Shown here piece by piece: positions 49,348 through 61,499 of a stretch of 64,000 bases of DNA. How positions within the stretch are numbered: the first letter of the stretch is position 1; every line of letters starts with the position of its first letter. The position numbers were made by a program, and so were the translations under genes. The notes beneath the pieces are model-generated. The model was not told the DNA's origin. It saw only the letters and a program-made list of their open reading frames with translations, and ran no database searches. Source of the DNA: Gorsachius magnificus (Eukaryota; Chordata; Aves; Pelecaniformes; Ardeidae); NCBI GenBank assembly GCA_034008185.1, contig CM067083.1, positions 121,907,337 through 121,971,336 on the forward strand, read 5' to 3'.

Positions 49348-50147
49348 GGCCAACCTGCAACAAGGCCAAGTGCAAGGTCCTGCACCTGGGTCAAGGTAAC
49401 CCCCAGTATCAGTACAGGCTGGGGGAAGAAAGGATCGAGAGCAGCCCTGCCGAGACGGACTTAGGCATGCTGGTGGATGAAAAGCTGGACATGAGCCGGC
49501 AATGTGCGCTGGCGGCCCAGAAGGCCAACCGTATTCTGGGTTGCATCAGGAGAAGCGTGGCCATCAAGTCAAGGGAGGTGATTCTGCCCCTCTGCTCTGC
49601 TCTGGTGAGACCTCACCTGGAGCCCTGCGTCCAGCTCTGGAGCCCTCAGCACAAGAAGGACATGGAACTGTTGGAGCGGGGCCAGAGGAGGGCTACTAAA
49701 ATGATCCGAGGGCTGGAGCACCTCTCCTATGAGGACAGGCTGAGGGATTTGGGCTTGTTCAGCCTGGAGAAGAGAAGGCTGCAGGGAGACCTGATTACAG
49801 CCTTTCAGTACCTAAAGGGGGCCTATAGGAAAGATGGGGAAAATCTTTTTAGTAGGGCCAGCTGTGACAGGACAAGGGGGGATGGTTTTAAACTAAACCA
49901 GGGTAGATTTAGACTGGATATAAAGGAGGAAATTCTTTACAACGAGGGTGGTGAAACACTGGAAGGGGTTGCCCAGAGAGGTGATGGAGGCCCCATCCCT
50001 GGAAACATTCAAGGTCAGGTTGGATGGGGCTCTGAGCAACCTGATCTGGTTAGTGGTGTCCCTGCTCCCTGCAGGGGGGTTGGACTAGATGACCTCTAGG
50101 GGTCCCTTCCAACCCAAAACATTCTATGATTCTATGATTCTATGATT
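49348..50147 (+). mobile_element. CR1 copy with 210-codon ORF2 C-terminal frame
   Basis: About 800 bp, the best-preserved CR1 coding sequence here. The open frame 49467-50099 covers the region after the reverse transcriptase: [49 protein letters not shown] and GRFRLDI. After GATATA an extra A shifts the frame, so the natural C-terminus ([24 protein letters not shown]) continues one frame over. Ends with ATTCTATGATTCTATGATTC. 5'-truncated, so not mobile. Few changes suggest a relatively young insertion. Confidence 0.95.
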
Positions 50148-51097
50148 TAGGTTTCTTAATGCAGATGTTTCCATGTTCTCTGGCTGTCTGAGTTAACAAA
50201 GATCAGCCAATACAGTGTAGACTGTAACTTGCTCTAGATACCTGTATTGGCCAGTCCCATTGACTGGAGTGGCTTCACTGACTGGGTTGGTTACACCTCT
50301 ACTGAAACAGCCAGCTCACATGCTGGTGTCCACAAGTTATGCCTAAATTTGGGTGTCTTAAACATGTGAACCAAATCCCTTCCCTACATGATACAATCCA
50401 TTAAAAGAAATGAAGTGGCTTGGAAAGGGTAAAGACCAAACAGATGGAGGCTGAGAGATAATTGAAGGGGACGCAGGTGGTGCAATGAACTTTTCAAACC
50501 ACTTTTGCTGTGATTGGGGATGAAAAATTGCTCTCAATACATCCACAGTATTCCATCTTCATACAAGCTGAATAGCTGTGCAGGAATGGTATGTGACTGC
50601 AGGATGGGACTCAGATCACACAGCTAAATACGATGGGACCCACAGAGCAGAGGTACTGGAGAAGCTGGAAAAGATAGTCAGGTGGTGAAACTCACTCATG
50701 TCCTAATTGTCGTTATAAGGCTGAGCATTAATCATCACTAACACATGGCCATTTTATGAAGTACAGTGATTAACCCTTTGGGAAGTCAGTATGGGGGTTC
50801 TTACTAGTACTGAAAAGAGGGGGTGTGAATGCATTAGAGCTCTGTTACCACAAGCAAGATAAGAGACATCAGAAATGTCTGGGGTTTCATCTCCAGACAA
50901 TCAAGCCATGAGCTAATGATGACCTTAGGCTTCTTGCCTCAAATGAGTGACATGACTGACAAGCAGCCATCACGAGATATGCAAAAAAGAATGTGACAAG
51001 TTGAAACTAAAACGAGAAATCCTATCTGGATAATTACTTGGCAAGTTCTACTATAAAAAGCAAAAATAGCCTGCCAGAAAAAAAAAAAAAGCAGCTG

Positions 51098-51284
51098 AAT
51101 ACAGTGGAGTTCAGGATGAGTCCAATGGATCAATTTGTGCAAAACGAGGTTCAGCATTTTCTGCAGCCTTATCAGGAGCTGAGGGCTTTGTTCAGCAGTG
51201 GAACAGGGCACTTTCTGTGCCTATCATCTGTGCTTTAATGCTGACTTATGAGTCAAAATGAATGGAACCACCCTAGCAAAGAAA
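51098..51284 (-). repeat. Inverted duplicated segment, copy B (187 bp)
   Basis: Plus strand runs from AATACAGTGGAGTTCAGGAT to CCACCCTAGCAAAGAAA and is the near-identical complement of 38834-39021. It is preceded by a run of 13 A (51078-51090) and GCAGCTG, which copy A lacks because a CR1 sits there. Located in intron 53. Confidence 0.93.
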
Positions 51285-51352
51285 CGAAAAAAACCTCTGA
51301 GATGTTGAGCTCAACATTTCCTTTCTTATTCTGACACTGGTGTGCTAATGTT

Positions 51353-51435
51353 ATTTAGCAAATCACTTAATCTCTCTGAACCTCAAACTCTCCTTCTATA
51401 AACTGGAAAAATACCTATTTTTTTTACAGCATCAC
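51353..51435 (+). mobile_element. MIR-like SINE trace
   Basis: TTAGCAAATCACTTAATCTC, then TCTGAACCTCAAACTCTCCT and TATAAACTGGAAAAATACCT follow the conserved MIR 3' half (AAGTCACTTAACCTCTCTGTGCCTCAGTTTCC, TGTAAAATGGGGATAATACC) closely. Confidence 0.55.
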
Positions 51436-51459
51436 AACACAGGGAGATAGAAATAAATA

Positions 51460-52044
51460 GTGTTTCTAAAATGCTATTGCAAATATCACCATCAAAGAAG
51501 AGACTTTGAAAGTTTAAGAGAAAGAAGCAGCTCCCCCTCTGGAGCTAGGACTACTGGAGAAGAAGCAATCAGACGGTCTCCCTGGGTGCAACAACATTGG
51601 AGGGCTAGGAGTGCCCAGAGAAATTACTGTGGTGATAGATCCCCACATTTTACTTCTAGGTTGTCTGAGAGCTCTGACAGAGTTACTGCAGCCCTTTACA
51701 GAGTTTTCATCAGTTCACATCTCCCACTGATTCTGTTGGTCATAATTCACACTGGATTGCGACCATACATTGAAGAGGAAAGTGATGACAAACCCTCTAG
51801 GAACAAAGGTGTCCCGAGAATTCTGATCTCCCAACTATTGCCGTATTTTCTCATCCTAGTTTCCCTGCAAATAATTGTTTTAATAAAATCAGTTAGGTTC
51901 TTGCTGATGTTTCATAAACTCCAATTTACACTATTTGTCCTCCTCTGTTACATATTTCTCATCATCACTGAGTTCCTGTATACTTACAGTCATACTTTAC
52001 CATCTGACTTTTTTTCCCTGCAGATAAGATGCCAAGTGCTCTGA
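51460..52044 (+). other. Unrecognised 194-codon open frame, doubtful as a gene
   Basis: Longest open frame outside PKHD1 and CR1. It has a basic N-terminal part (RRDFESLRERSSS, ARSAQRNYC) and two hydrophobic stretches, HLPLILLVIIHTGL and YFLILVSLQIIVLI, followed by a third, FVLLCYIFLIITEF. No family recognised, no Kozak-like start (TAAAATGC), no nearby promoter or polyadenylation evidence. A frame of this length is expected about once by chance in 64 kb of six-frame sequence. Confidence 0.12.
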
Positions 52045-52367
52045 AGGGCACCAAAGCCCAAGATTTGTTTGTAGACCTTATCGTTGTTCTCTAGCAGTTT
52101 AAGTGGGCAAAATACTCAGGCTCTATCAGAACATCTTTGGCCCAGGCCACTGAATTAGAAGCAACAGCATGTGACCAAAGATTGCTGTGCTAAAAACAGG
52201 ACATGGAGAAGTTACACAACAGGGAGGACCTGGGGATTTGGCTCACATGATGTCAACCTCAGATCCTGCTCAGGCAATGTTGAATGCTGATGTCCACATC
52301 TATTAAATCTGTTTACTAAACTGTCTCATTATCTATTTTATGTCAGGATTTCTTTAGGATGTGGTAG

Positions 52368-52460
52368 AATTGGACAGATGGGCTTCAAAACCTTCCTTTG
52401 GGCATGGAACAGTCCGGATTGGACAGATGGGCTCCAAGAAGTTACCTTTAGGCCTTGAAC
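52368..52460 (+). repeat. Diverged tandem duplication, unit about 49 bp
   Basis: AATTGGACAGATGGGCTTCA at 52368 and GATTGGACAGATGGGCTCCA at 52417, each followed by related text ending CATGGAAC and CCTTGAAC. Only two copies. Confidence 0.8.
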
Positions 52461-53827
52461 ACATGGGAAGAGAAAGAGGAAGGGGAAAAAAAAAAAAAAG
52501 CGCGTGCTCTCCCAGTATCACAAGCAAGCACAGAAGCCAGTATAAGATGCAGGAAACTTGCAGAGTCTCTACCCACCCAGCATGTCACAGCTGAAACTAG
52601 AGCAAGGATACTTCTCCAGAAGACGCTGGACTATGATTTAACAGCTGCAAATACCTGTTTGGCTTTTAATATCATTACTACTCACAGATGTGCTGGAGGG
52701 GAGTTTGTGCAGCAAAGAAGTGCCTCAATGTTTTTTAATAAGTGTTTTTAGCAATGAACACATGCTTTTTCTTAAAACCAATATGAAACAACATTTAAAC
52801 TACAAAAGAGTGTAAGTAAGAAATGACTGAGAACTCTTTTAAGTATATATATGCATTAACTTCCCAGATTAGGCTTTCAAGTCCCTTTTTCCAAAGTAAT
52901 ACACAAGGCAGCGAAATAACTCTTTTGGCCAATACTGTATTAACTAAACAGTCCCTCGAGATTAACAACAAACAAATATCGGAGCAGACTTCCTCAGGAG
53001 GTGATTACCCAAACAAATTCGCTTTTTAAAGTTCATGAAACCAATCTTGAGAAAGGTCAAGCAGTGATCGACAATGTGATCCCAGCGTCCTAAGGATTCC
53101 TGTAAGCAAATACAATGCCTGGCTTTAGGAACCTTGATATTTAAAGGGAATTACGTGAGTAATTACTTCTGTGTGGAAAAACAGCAATCCTGACCATTGC
53201 AAATAACATGGAACACCCCAGTGACATTGGGGACTCTGAAACCAGTAGAAGTAGGGGCAAGGTAGTACCTCCCTGAAGTTCTGGTGCTCAAATGGGGAAC
53301 AAATGTGCTGAATCCAGCTGTGCCAGTTTCATGCCACCGCAGGGTTTCCAGGCACTCTAGGGATTTTCCGTGACTCTGTTTATGTTGGCTTTAAATACTT
53401 CTGTGTCACCTAGAAAGTGTCTTACTAATGCCCACAGACACCAGGCACTGCCTGAACACTATGGTAGAACACTACGGTAGGAATTACTGTCTCATAAAGC
53501 AACACTGCATGAAGTAGGGAGGACTTTTATACATATCAGATAAAGTCTCAGCCACAACGAAATCAGGAGTATTGCCATTAACTTCAGTGGGGTGAAGACA
53601 GCAGTGTTTGCAATATGTTGCTGTAAACTGAACAGGTAATTAGCTCCAGTGGATAATCATTGTGCTTAACATGGATTCTGGGTGTCCACATTGCAGATAT
53701 CCAGATAGCTATGTGGTGTTACGATGGCCACTATGTTTATAGTAACACTATACAGTCTTTCTTCCCACTTTCTCTCTTATGAGAAGAAATAAACCCCAGG
53801 CATCCAGAAGACAGGCTGCTCACTTAC

Positions 53828-53965
53828 CCACTTTCAGCATACCCCCCACCACCACGATACAGGCTGCACTCAGGACATTGCTGGAGTTGCTGGGGAACTC
53901 GAGGGTCCCCAGGACGTAGAGACCTCTCAGAGGGGGAAGAGCCGTATCCACCAGGATGGTCCGGT
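53828..53965 (-). CDS. PKHD1: PKHD1 exon 53: G8 domain, middle
   Basis: 138 nt. The translation reads RTILVDTALPPLRGLYVLG, then TLEFPSNSSNVLSAACIVVV and GGMLKV, closely matching remembered human fibrocystin (TVLVDTDLP, KGLYVMGTL, GGELKVG). These strands continue the second G8 domain: the GLY and GTLEF segments and the paired glycines of GGMLKVG are typical. NSS is a potential N-glycosylation site. The acceptor is TTTGTTTCTCAG and the donor GTG G|GTAAGTG, both strong. Entry is two bases and exit one base, consistent with exons 52 and 54. GC content is clearly higher than in the surrounding intron, as expected for an exon isolated between two introns of over 9 kb. Confidence 0.95.
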
Positions 53966-54675
53966 CTGAGAAACAAAGCAGAGGATTGTTTAGAATAATG
54001 GCAGCCTACCGACACTACTTGCCAAAAAGTGTGGCATGGAGGGGAAGAGCATTAACTTTGCTTGAGTTTTGCTTTATTTAGATTGTTTTTGCTTAGAACT
54101 ACTGGAGCAGGGCTTGTGTGTTTACGAAGCATCCACAACCAGAGCCTCATCTACAGCTGAGGCTCCATGGTGTGGCTGTAATCTGATAAATGAATAATAA
54201 CATCATATTTCCAATCATATTGTTGCATGCTTAAGGCTCATCAAATGTTGCTTAAACCTTTAAGAATGCATGTGAAGGGCAGCAAGTTAGAGACATGTTA
54301 GTCTCACTAGGTAAATCTGACTGTTTATGAAAATAAACCGTGATCACCCAGTGCAATGAAACAGGACTAAGTTAAGCTATGTCCAGACAGCGTTTTTCCT
54401 TCATGGCAATGATGAGAACAAGATTGATGGCAGTGAGAAAATCCAACATTGTCAAATAGATGCTTCATGGCACAGAGAGCTTGCAAGTCCCCACTTTGTC
54501 AACAGCAGTGATCAGGATGACAAGCTGAAGTCACACACCATAACCCACCTCGAACAACACCCTGTCTCTGCTTTTCCCTCTCTGCAGTTTGGCTTTGCTC
54601 CCTCAGATTTTGTGGATAAAAGCACACCTCTTCCCTTCCAACCAAGGGGAGTGTTTTGCTTACATCTGCAGGAAG

Positions 54676-55676
54676 CCAGACTTCACAAATGGTGTTCCCC
54701 AGGGCTCAGTACTGGGGTCAGTTCTGTTTAATACCTTTGTTAATGATCTGGAGGAGGGGGTTGAGTGCACCCTCAGTAAATTTGCCAAAGACACCAAGTT
54801 GGATGGGAGTGTTGATCTGCTTGAGGGAAGGAAGGCTCTACAGAGGGATCTGGACAGGCTGGATCGATGAGCCGAGGCCAACTGTGTGAGGTTCAGCAAG
54901 GCTCAGTTCTGGGTCCTGCACTTGGGTCACACCAACCCCACGCAATGCTACAGGCGTGGAGAAGAGTGGCTGGAAAGCTGCCTGGTGGAAAAGGACCTGG
55001 GGCTGTTGGTCAACAGGCGTCTGAATATGAGCCAGCAGTGTGCCCAGGTGGCCAAGAGGGCCAGCAGTATCCTGGCTTGTATCAGGAGTGGTGTGTCCAG
55101 CAGGAGTAGGGAAGGGATTGTCCCCCTGTACTCGGGGAAGGCCACACCTTGAATACTGTGTTCAGTTTTGGACCCCTTACTACAAGACATTTAGTTGCTG
55201 GAGTATGTCCAAAGAAGAGCAATGAAGCTGTTGAAGGGCCTGAAGCACAAGTTTTATGAGGAGCAGCTGAAGGAAGTGGGGTTGTTTAGCCTGGAGAAAA
55301 GGAGGCTGAGGAAAGACCTTATCACTCTCCACAATTGCCTGAAAGGAGGGTGTAGTGAGGTGGGTGTCCATCTCTTTTCCCAAGTAGCAAGTGATAGGAC
55401 AAGAGGAGATGGCCTCAAGTTGCACCCAGGGAGGTTTAGATTGGGTATTAGGAAAAATTTCTTCACCTAAAAGGTTGTCAAGCATTGGAATGGGCTGCCC
55501 AGGGAAATCGTTGAGTCCCCATCCCTGGAGGTATTTAAAAGACATGTAGACATGGTGCTTAGGAACAGGGTTTAGTGCTGAGATGGCAGGGTTAGGTTAA
55601 CAGTTGGACTCAATGATCTTAAGGGTCTTTTCCAACCCAACTAATTCTTTGATTCTGTGATTCTCTAATTCTTTAT
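54676..55676 (+). mobile_element. CR1 copy with reverse transcriptase remnant, 1 kb
   Basis: Starts at [16 protein letters not shown] with FVNDLEEG, i.e. reverse-transcriptase blocks B and C. The catalytic FADD reads FAKD (54781-54792), so the enzyme site is destroyed. The frame then breaks; [15 protein letters not shown] and [13 protein letters not shown] lie in other frames downstream. The tail is degraded to ATTCTTTGATTCTGTGATTC. The most complete CR1 here together with 23730-24700. Confidence 0.95.
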
Positions 55677-56726
55677 TCACAGGACTACTTATTCCCTATT
55701 AGTAATTTAGTTAACACTGACCAGTGTTAACTAAACCAGGGGAAGCACCATGCCCTCAGATCCCTAAGGACAAAACAAGGAGCATATTTTTATATTACAA
55801 AAGAGAGTGGGGACTGTTGTTGATTGAGCACAATAACAACATCACCATTGCCTCCTAAAGCTGCAAGTCTACAGCCTGTGAATCTTTTAAATGCCACTTA
55901 AGCTTTCCAAGTAGGACATGAGGACGGACATAAATGGTGCATCATTTAGAGGCAGCCCACCACACAGAGGTGAATTCCACCCTCAGGACCCATTTAATGC
56001 TCTTTGATGTCACTGGGAGCTTTTCAGCTGATTTCACTGGAAACCACCCCCGGTCCTTAGATTGTGGTATCCAGCTCACTCTTTTCCTTGTTGACAAGAG
56101 TAACGGTTTCCTGGTATGGTGCATCTTTGAGTCAGTAGATGTGACTTTTGTTGATGTCTCATCCACTTATTGGAAGGCACAGATATACAAAACAGTAGAG
56201 ATTAAGGAATACAGGTCTTGACAGAGCAGTGGGAATAGGCCACTTGAAACACTTTTGGTGTGGAACATAGGAAGAACCATGCAGTGTCTTGGGAAGTGGA
56301 TCAATTACTTCATGGTTTTACTTCTGTCTATAGTCATTAGCAACGATACAAATGACAACACAAATGACCAATCAACAGGTAGCACAGTGAAAGTCCTTTC
56401 TCCAAAACATGTAATTAGTGGTTGACTCAAGCCATTTAGCACAAAGGTTTAAGAACTGTTCCAAGCCCTGTTTGCAGGAAACATAATCATAACCTACATA
56501 AAACACACTCAGAAGTGCACTGAAAAAAATATGAGTAGGCAGTCTTTAATATTTGTATTCCCTGGGTTTTGACTCTTTGGTTTTGCAGCCCTGAAGTTTC
56601 ACAGCTTCCAGGGATAAGAAACTTCGACACAGTCCAGGGTCCTGGGTCTGCTTGCAGATTTGCTTGTCTCTTCTACATATATGTTCCTACTCTCTCTCTT
56701 TAACTCAATCTTCCTGTCTCTCCCTT

Positions 56727-56747
56727 TCCTATTTTTTTTTTTTTTTC
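56727..56747. repeat. Poly-T run
   Basis: About 17-20 T within a pyrimidine-rich stretch (56660-56765). Confidence 0.8.
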
Positions 56748-58115
56748 TTCTGTCTCTCTGGACATCAGCCAGGGACACCTTGAAAGCCCAGGACCTCTGT
56801 ACTCTGCCAAGTACTGCAGCAACCCATGGTTACTCTGAACACCTCATCTCAAAAGAAATTCTCTGCATCCTTGGGCTGAAGCATCTTCCAAGCATGTAAA
56901 ATTTTCAGAGCATTCAGATGTAATAAGTCTCTACAGAGCAAGTGCAATCTTTTTTCCCCCTAAATCTCATACTGTTAGCACCTGATACATTTTTACAGGC
57001 ATGAAGAAACTCCTGTCTATAATCTCTTTACAGGGCAGGTATAGTCCTATGCCCTGCAGAGCTGAGAAGTGAAGGCACAGTTTGTGAGGATATGAAACAG
57101 AGAGAGGAGAATAAGGGGGAAGATGTTGTTAAAATGATATCTCTCAGACAGAAGGGGAATCTAGTTTGTGAAATCACAGCTCAAGAATGTGGCAAAAAGC
57201 TGCAGTTGACAAAGGCCATAAGTATATTCATCAAACACAGACTGAAACATTTTTACAAGGAAAAGAAGAAGCGCTCCTAGGCATACCATTTATATGTCAA
57301 GTTTCAGTCTAGAACAGCTATTTCTGCTGAGTTGCACATCTTTCTAAAAAAGGTTTTATAAAGGAAATGCTGACTTCTCTGTAACTGCAGCATCACATAT
57401 GTGAGCCTCAAAACACAGGAGTGAGAAAATCCCCCATGCAGAGATACCTCTGCAAACCTATATTTTCCTCAGTTTAAAAGAACAACACTCTGGAGAGTGA
57501 AGTCTTTGGGGGGTGAAATGTTGCTCCATAGAAACAACAGAATGCTCCTTTGAGGAAAAAAAGTCCTTCCACACCTAAGGACAAAAGCAAACAGATTCAA
57601 AGGAGGCTTCCTTACATGGTCTTCATCGAATACACTCAGTTATGTAGTAGAGGGAGATGATGACAAAGGGGTTAAAATCATAAACTTTAGGTCACTGAAC
57701 TCAGGGGATTTACCTTCAGAGAACTACAAACTGCAGTTGGTTTTCTCCCATTAAGACATTCACATAACAGCAAGCAACCACTTCCAGCAAACCATAGCAT
57801 GAGCCTGAAAACAGGGCTACCTTTCATTATACATATACTTTCTTCAGACAAAAGCTCACAGGTATGCCACAGTCTTAATGTTCAGACGTACAATACTGAG
57901 AAGTTGCTAATGACTCCAGCAATGACACAAAATGCCTTTGATCAACTGCATCTCTATATAAAACACCATAGCATGCCATTGAATGGAAATCAGGCACAAC
58001 AGAAGAGCTATTATATGAGATACAGTACTCCAGCATTCATCTCTTCAAACAGAAAAAGTTCAAAGAAAATCAAAATCAGAAAATGAATAACAGAGTGAAT
58101 TCCACCACTGGAAAG

Positions 58116-58136
58116 GAAAAAAAAAAAAAAAAAGAA
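58116..58136. repeat. Poly-A run
   Basis: About 19 A followed by GAAGAGAGAAA. Confidence 0.8.
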
Positions 58137-61100
58137 GAGAGAAATTGCCAGAGGCTACATGATATCATATCAATACCCTTCAAAACAGCATTCCATCTCC
58201 TGGAATTATAACACATTCTCCTTCCACCCAGAGCGCGCTGCGTCAGGAGTGTGTCACACTGAAAACCATAAACCAAAGCCCTGAAAATCCAAGGGCTTGA
58301 GAAGCTAATGCCACTGCTGGCCGCCAGAATGGCATGACTAAACTCATCCAGCTTGTTCTTCAAGGTGGTGGGACTGCTGAAGTCTGACGCATGCAAGTTG
58401 TCCTTGTGGGATGGCTGCGGCTCTGGAGAATGAACCTCCAGAGATAAAAGCACAAGCTGTTGCAGCCTGAGCTAAAGCTTTCCAACTGGGGCTGGGAGAG
58501 ACTTGTATCCACTAGGGAGTCAGACATTGAGGAGACTTTCAACACACCAACACTAAAAGTCACTTTGTCATGAGGGACCCACCTCTGTTACAATTCATCC
58601 TTGTACAAGGAAGTTTATGAACCCCTGAAGTCTCACCAATGCTTTCAAAACAGGACAAAAAATGGAGTAACTTAGTACACAACCGCAATCTCCAAGCCCT
58701 CCAAAAAGCACCTTCTAAATGTGAAGCAGACACCAAGCAGCGACACAAAATCTTGGGGTTTAATATGAACATTTTGCTAATAGAGGTGTTTTCTAGCTTC
58801 TCAAACTTTCCTGAGTCCAGTCCATGAGGCAGCCCTAGTTGCTAAATAAGAAAATTGAAGCTTTCCTTAGCTAAGTTTAGGCAGTGCCTTCAGTGAACTC
58901 TGGGAATCCACGTTTGTTCAGAGTTTTCAACACAGTGTCAGGCCCGGACCAAAGTCTTCCCCTGCACTTCTTCACACTAGAAATGAACACTGAACATCTA
59001 TTATTTGTTTTTATAAGACTCTAAAACTGTTCTTTGGGGGCTGAAAGGACTAACCCAGTAACGTACAGCATACCAGAAGTAGGCCCATGGCTTGGCTTTC
59101 TACCTGACAATCGTTGTGGACGGCTATAGAGAATTCTAAGTAGAGAATTGTAAGTAACTAAAAGACAGCGGAGAGTGAGAGACAGCTGCATCTCCCCAGG
59201 AGTGAATCACAAACACTTATTTTTGTGTGTATGGCAGCACAAAGTTTGGGTGGTTTGCAGAATGTTTGTTCTCATGAGAATGAACTCTCACTTTCCTGTA
59301 GCCATCTGGAGTTGTTCTGAGTTTAGCAGGATATACGCAAGCTGGTGGAAATGGGAAGGGAAACATCCATACAATGCTGTGATTAAACATCAATTTTAAA
59401 ATTATCAATTGCATTTTAGATTTTGGACCCAAGCAAGGGGTTGACTTTCTTGCAGCTGGAAACTCATATACATGCTTGTGCCAGCAAAGCAAGATATGAC
59501 AAATGGACTGAAAATTCATCTTGCCTAACTACCTTTTAGGTGCCTTCATTTGAACAACATATCCAATAGCCTTACCACACCAATGATGGCTATGACTCCA
59601 ATTTAAGACCCTGCACTCTGTTGACTCCCACTCCCAATAAGTGGGAGCCCACTCCAAGCCAGCAAGAATGAAGAGGGAGAATAAAAAGAAAGTAGAAAGA
59701 GTATGATCAGAAAAGGCAGGCATGCAATAGAGCAGTTGTCTCTCAAAATAGATTGGGGGATAAACAGTGTGTGTTCACATTCTTGGGCTAAAATTGAAGG
59801 ATAATTCCAGAAAGGCCCTGGAAGGAGAATTTTTTCTGCTCACCAACTAAACACACACATCTACTCTAGTGATAGGAGCTAAGAGATTTTTATGGCTGAT
59901 AGGAAGAAGGCAGTGACGGAGTATGGTTCTCCACTGGTCCAAGCAGGTAGTGCATTTTCACGAATCATTTGCCTCTTTCCTATTCAACTATTAAGTATTT
60001 TGTTGTGGTTTTGTCGTTCAATACAGCTCCCCTGAAGAGCAGAGGCAGTTTTGTTGTTTGCAGCTGAACTCGGCGATTCCGAACTGGGAATTCCCAGGGT
60101 CTCATCCTGCTCAGGCAACAACTTGTGTTCTGGTTTGAGGCAACCTTTACTGTCCTGACCCCTCAATTTCTCATAGGCAGAGAACATTCCTGTCCATGGT
60201 AAAACACAGATCATATCTACTAGTCCAAACCTTACCCTGCTGCCTCCCAACCAGTAGGCACCAGCATGCGAGAGAGAATCCCTGTCCCACATCCTTCAGT
60301 GCAGAAATTCCCCAGTTAAACTGACCAAACCACCATTGCTCTAAATTCGGGAGATGTTAGTTCTGACCCCAAAGGCTGTGCGGTCATGCTGCACAGCGCC
60401 AGGCCTGAGCTAATGAGCTTTTCCTCTCAGGAGAGCTAATTAGTTCTGATGTACCAGCATGCTGATGTAGCGGTATTGTTTCCAGTCCTAGAACTAGATT
60501 AGTTGGGCTGGGCTGTGGGCAGCAATGTGCAATGATTCAGGGGCAGCTTAGTCATAAAGGGCCCTGTGGTATGTGACAAAGGCCATGGTCAATATCTCAC
60601 ATGGTAGCTAAAATGAGTTATTTTATCAAGAGGTTTACACTCACCTTTGCGGGAAGCACAGAGAAGTTTTATTCATAGGTGAGTTTGCAGTGCACCAAAG
60701 GACCATCACAACCTCAGCATCCAGCCCCTACACTCTTAATCTAATCTAAACAACAGAACTCTAAATCCTTAGACAAACCTTTTTTTTTTCTTTAATTTAT
60801 TTCTTACTTTCTCAGATCTCGGATCTCACTGTATTTTACCTCCAGTGACCATCTGAGCACACCCCACATAATGAACTCACTGTTAGTGCAGAGACCTTAC
60901 CACCTTTGTGCCTCTTCATATCTGCATCTGACATATGGCTTTGAACACTGAAATAATTTGGTCTTTTGACAATCATGGGCTGATATTGGTGAACTGCTTA
61001 TAACGTGATACACAAGAAATTGAAACAGATGATCTGGTGTTGTGTCTGGCCTTGTTCTTGGACAGCTATGAAGGACAAAATACACAATGGCATGCAAAAT

Positions 61101-61329
61101 TCAACACTGGCAAGAGGATCCAAAAAAGAGTAAAGCACATGAGAAATGCCCGCCCAGTTTAATGCCTGCATAAGGGGTCAGATGTAACACAGTTGAGAGT
61201 GGAGTAGGAAACAGGGAGCACAGGACAGCAAGGACACTGTGTTTCTGAATGGCAAGCAGCCACATGTTTAACATGAAATACCAGTGGGATGGATGGAGTA
61301 ATGTTGCTGGAAGAGGAAAGCAAGTCCAG

Positions 61330-61420
61330 TGTTTTGGGTGCTACATTTGGACTTTGGAGATTGAGGGTCAATCCCCTGTTCTGGTACAGCTTCCCAACTG
61401 CAAGACCTTTATATGGATGT
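61330..61420 (+). mobile_element. Weak SINE-like trace
   Basis: TGGACTTTGGAGATTGAGGG, then TCAATCCCCTGTTCTGGTAC resembles the GGGTTCAATCCCTGCTCTGC part of tRNA-derived amniote SINEs. Weak. Confidence 0.3.
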
Positions 61421-61499
61421 TAGTGTTGTTTATACCAGAAACAGATGTAGACCTTCACATCATGGTTCAGAGGACATATATTAATGGCAGACTAGGTTC

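Larger units (their letters stand above)
44101..53827 (-). other. PKHD1: PKHD1 intron 53 (9727 bp)
   Basis: Noncoding, the longest fully contained intron. It holds a 5'-truncated CR1 with a 210-codon frame (49348-50147), a second CR1 (47447-47774), an old decayed CR1-like relic (46100-46990), one copy of an inverted duplicated segment (51098-51284), a MIR-like stretch (51353-51435) and a diverged 49 bp tandem duplication (52368-52460). A 194-codon plus-strand open frame at 51460-52044 is unrecognised and may be chance. The rest shows nothing I can name. Confidence 0.85.

Noticed and set aside
58076..58453. 125-codon minus-strand open frame in intron 52
   Set aside because: Not fibrocystin; exons 52 and 53 join directly by phase and homology. 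Unrecognised, no splice signals examined gave a convincing exon.
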